Of a DNA stretch of 64,000 nt, positions 62,730 to 64,000 are shown one piece after another. Within the stretch, counting starts at the first letter, position 1. Every line of letters starts with the position of its first letter. Origin of the DNA: Nitrosomonas communis. Its GTDB lineage: Bacteria; Pseudomonadota; Gammaproteobacteria; Burkholderiales; Nitrosomonadaceae. Both the position numbers and the translations under genes were made by a program. The stretch lies in contig NZ_JAGFJM010000089.1 of NCBI RefSeq assembly GCF_024102715.1, positions 1 through 64,000 of the forward strand. Reading direction: 5' to 3'. The notes under the pieces were generated by a model. The model was not told the DNA's origin, did not search any database, and saw only the letters and a list, made by a program, of their open reading frames with translations.

Positions 62730-63950
62730 ATGAAAAAGAAACTAATCGCGTTGGTGGTAGCTGGTGCACTTGCAGCCCCAGTAGTTGCCACTGCACAAGG
62801 TACACATGTAACCATTTTTGGACGGATTCAAGCTGAATATGCTACGGTAGATATTGATGGTAATGGCGCCCAAACCGGTGTGCTTGATGATGCAGCTCAA
62901 TCACGCTGGGGTCTGCATGTTGCCGAAGATCTCGGAATGGGTCTCAGAGCCATGGGTCGCGTCGAATTCGGTTTCAACCCGGGTGCAGGCAGCACACAAA
63001 CTTCGCGGGAACAATGGGTTGGTCTTGGCGGCAATCAATGGGGTGAACTCAAATTTGGTCGTGTTCAATCACCCTTTAAGGATTTCGCCGGCGGCCACAC
63101 TATTGATCCTTTTGCCTACACCAGCTTGCACGCCAATGGCAGCGGTGGTTTGATGACCGCAAATCTAAATGGTTTTGGGGCAGGTGATAATAGCTTTGTC
63201 AACAGCGCGGTTCGCTATGATTCACCCTCGGTTGAAGGATTCTCAATGTCAGCCCTGTTGATGCCAGGCGATGCCAGAAAACTGGATCCGGTATTAGGTG
63301 CCGATGGACGCAACTCCGGCGGTGAAGATGGTGAATGGGACTTCCAGATTGCAGGTAAATACAGCGGCCAGTTCGATGCACTCGGTTTCGACATTTTTGG
63401 TGGTTATTCACGTGATAACATCAGCAATCGTATGAAATCATTAGCTAATATAATCGATGATGAGGAAATCTGGCGTGGTGGTGCATTGGTCTCGATTGCC
63501 GATCTGCGTATTCGTGGTCAGTATGAATATGTCAACAATGCTAATCCTTTAGGCGGTGCAGCCTCCTGTACTGATGCTGCTGCTTTTGGGCAAGCCGCTA
63601 CGAACGCTCTGTTCGGAGGTCAAACTTCAGGCACTCTTGATGGACGCGGTCAATGTAACTCGGCCATGAATGCCAACGGTGATGGTTATCTCTGGATAGC
63701 AGGCGCCGATTACACGATCGGCAACACCATGCTAGTGGTACAGGGTGGTATGACCCGTGCCGACAGTCTTGCAGGTGGAGCCGGCAAGAAAGATGTTGAA
63801 AACATTACTGCAGGTGTTATTCATAGCCTGAGCAAACGTTCCAGTCTGTTTGGTGGTTATCAGCGCGTCTGGGTAAAAGACAGAAATGTAGCGCCAGGTA
63901 CAGACACAGATCGTAATGTTTATTCAGTAGGCCTGCGTCACGATTTCTAA
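62730..63950 (+). CDS. Gram-negative porin, Porin_4 type
   Basis: A 406-aa outer membrane protein. The signal peptide is MKKKLIALVVAGALA to ATAQ, and the mature part starts THVTIFGRIQAEYATV, as in betaproteobacterial general porins. GLHVAEDLGMGLRAMGRVEF, NQWGELKFGR and the final strand VYSVGLRHDF with C-terminal Phe for Bam insertion are typical. The Cys pair near 290 and 330 is unusual among porins. ATG 62730 follows AAAGGAGAG; a frame beginning 21 codons earlier lacks a signal. A terminator follows. Confidence 0.93.
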   Translation: MKKKLIALVVAGALAAPVVATAQGTHVTIFGRIQAEYATVDIDGNGAQTGVLDDAAQSRWGLHVAEDLGMGLRAMGRVEFGFNPGAGSTQTSREQWVGLGGNQWGELKFGRVQSPFKDFAGGHTIDPFAYTSLHANGSGGLMTANLNGFGAGDNSFVNSAVRYDSPSVEGFSMSALLMPGDARKLDPVLGADGRNSGGEDGEWDFQIAGKYSGQFDALGFDIFGGYSRDNISNRMKSLANIIDDEEIWRGGALVSIADLRIRGQYEYVNNANPLGGAASCTDAAAFGQAATNALFGGQTSGTLDGRGQCNSAMNANGDGYLWIAGADYTIGNTMLVVQGGMTRADSLAGGAGKKDVENITAGVIHSLSKRSSLFGGYQRVWVKDRNVAPGTDTDRNVYSVGLRHDF

Positions 63951-63972
63951 TCCAGTTTCGATAAGAGCAGAA

Positions 63973-64000
63973 AAAGGCACTCTCTGGAGTGCCTTTTTTA
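63973..64000 (+). terminator. Rho-independent terminator after the porin
   Basis: AAAGGCACTC and GAGTGCCTTT pair around TCTG, followed by a T-run at the window end. The stem is perfect over ten bases. Confidence 0.92.

Noticed and set aside
1-64000. CRISPR arrays, rRNA, tRNA or complete insertion sequences
   Set aside because: No regularly spaced short repeats, no rRNA or tRNA sequence and no transposase were found in the window.

Overview
The window looks like chromosome from a betaproteobacterium, most likely an ammonia oxidiser of the Nitrosomonadaceae. This is an inference from the style of the proteins (GSI glutamine synthetase followed by DUF4124 genes, Porin_4-type porin, minor pilin cluster near ispH, heme-rich membrane proteins). 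No amo or hao gene lies here, so the genus cannot be proven from this stretch. About 60 protein genes are supportable, plus one clear riboswitch, three decayed genes and a four-copy dispersed repeat.

Positions 1-13,800 are the most mosaic part. Household or stress genes (Bax inhibitor family, M32 carboxypeptidase, MsrB, HD-GYP, CBS/CorC protein) are mixed with accessory cargo: a Kazal-type inhibitor, a damaged toxin-antitoxin locus with an orphan NadS-like antitoxin, an AT-rich three-gene module (STAS/GHKL ATPase, STAS-like DUF4325 protein, single-span membrane protein) and a hipBA pair behind three evenly spaced operators. Four copies of a long imperfect repeat, all in the same orientation, lie at about 0.65, 2.73, 10.2 and 12.0 kb and punctuate this region.

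Positions 13,800-36,400 are mostly minus strand: a very large SNF2 helicase with a prfC fragment at its 5' side, a NYN/OST-HTH RNase-like protein, a YcaC hydrolase, pirin, an MFS exporter with an amidohydrolase, the oxidative pentose phosphate pair gnd-zwf, a B12-dependent ribonucleotide reductase, a multicopper oxidase, the NAD salvage pair pncA-pncB, and an archease-rtcB-usp RNA repair operon.

Positions 36,500-51,700 hold core metabolism and surface structures: DAHP synthase, ispH, thiO, the minor pilin operon fimT-pilV-pilW-pilX-pilY1-pilE, ppx, phoU, rpiA and mutL. Positions 51,700-64,000 hold a lipoprotein with a G9 tract, a cytochrome b/c pair, lon, a DUF2130 protein, a Gdx/SugE guanidinium exporter under a guanidine-II riboswitch, glnA with two DUF4124 genes, an Hsp15-like S4 protein, a decayed recQ and a porin with a strong terminator.

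The best candidates for new biology are the STAS/GHKL/DUF4325/membrane module (5,947-8,083), the dispersed repeat family, and the regulatory DNA in front of hipBA. The most secure non-obvious call is the guanidine-II riboswitch, which occupies what would otherwise be read as an N-terminal extension of the exporter.
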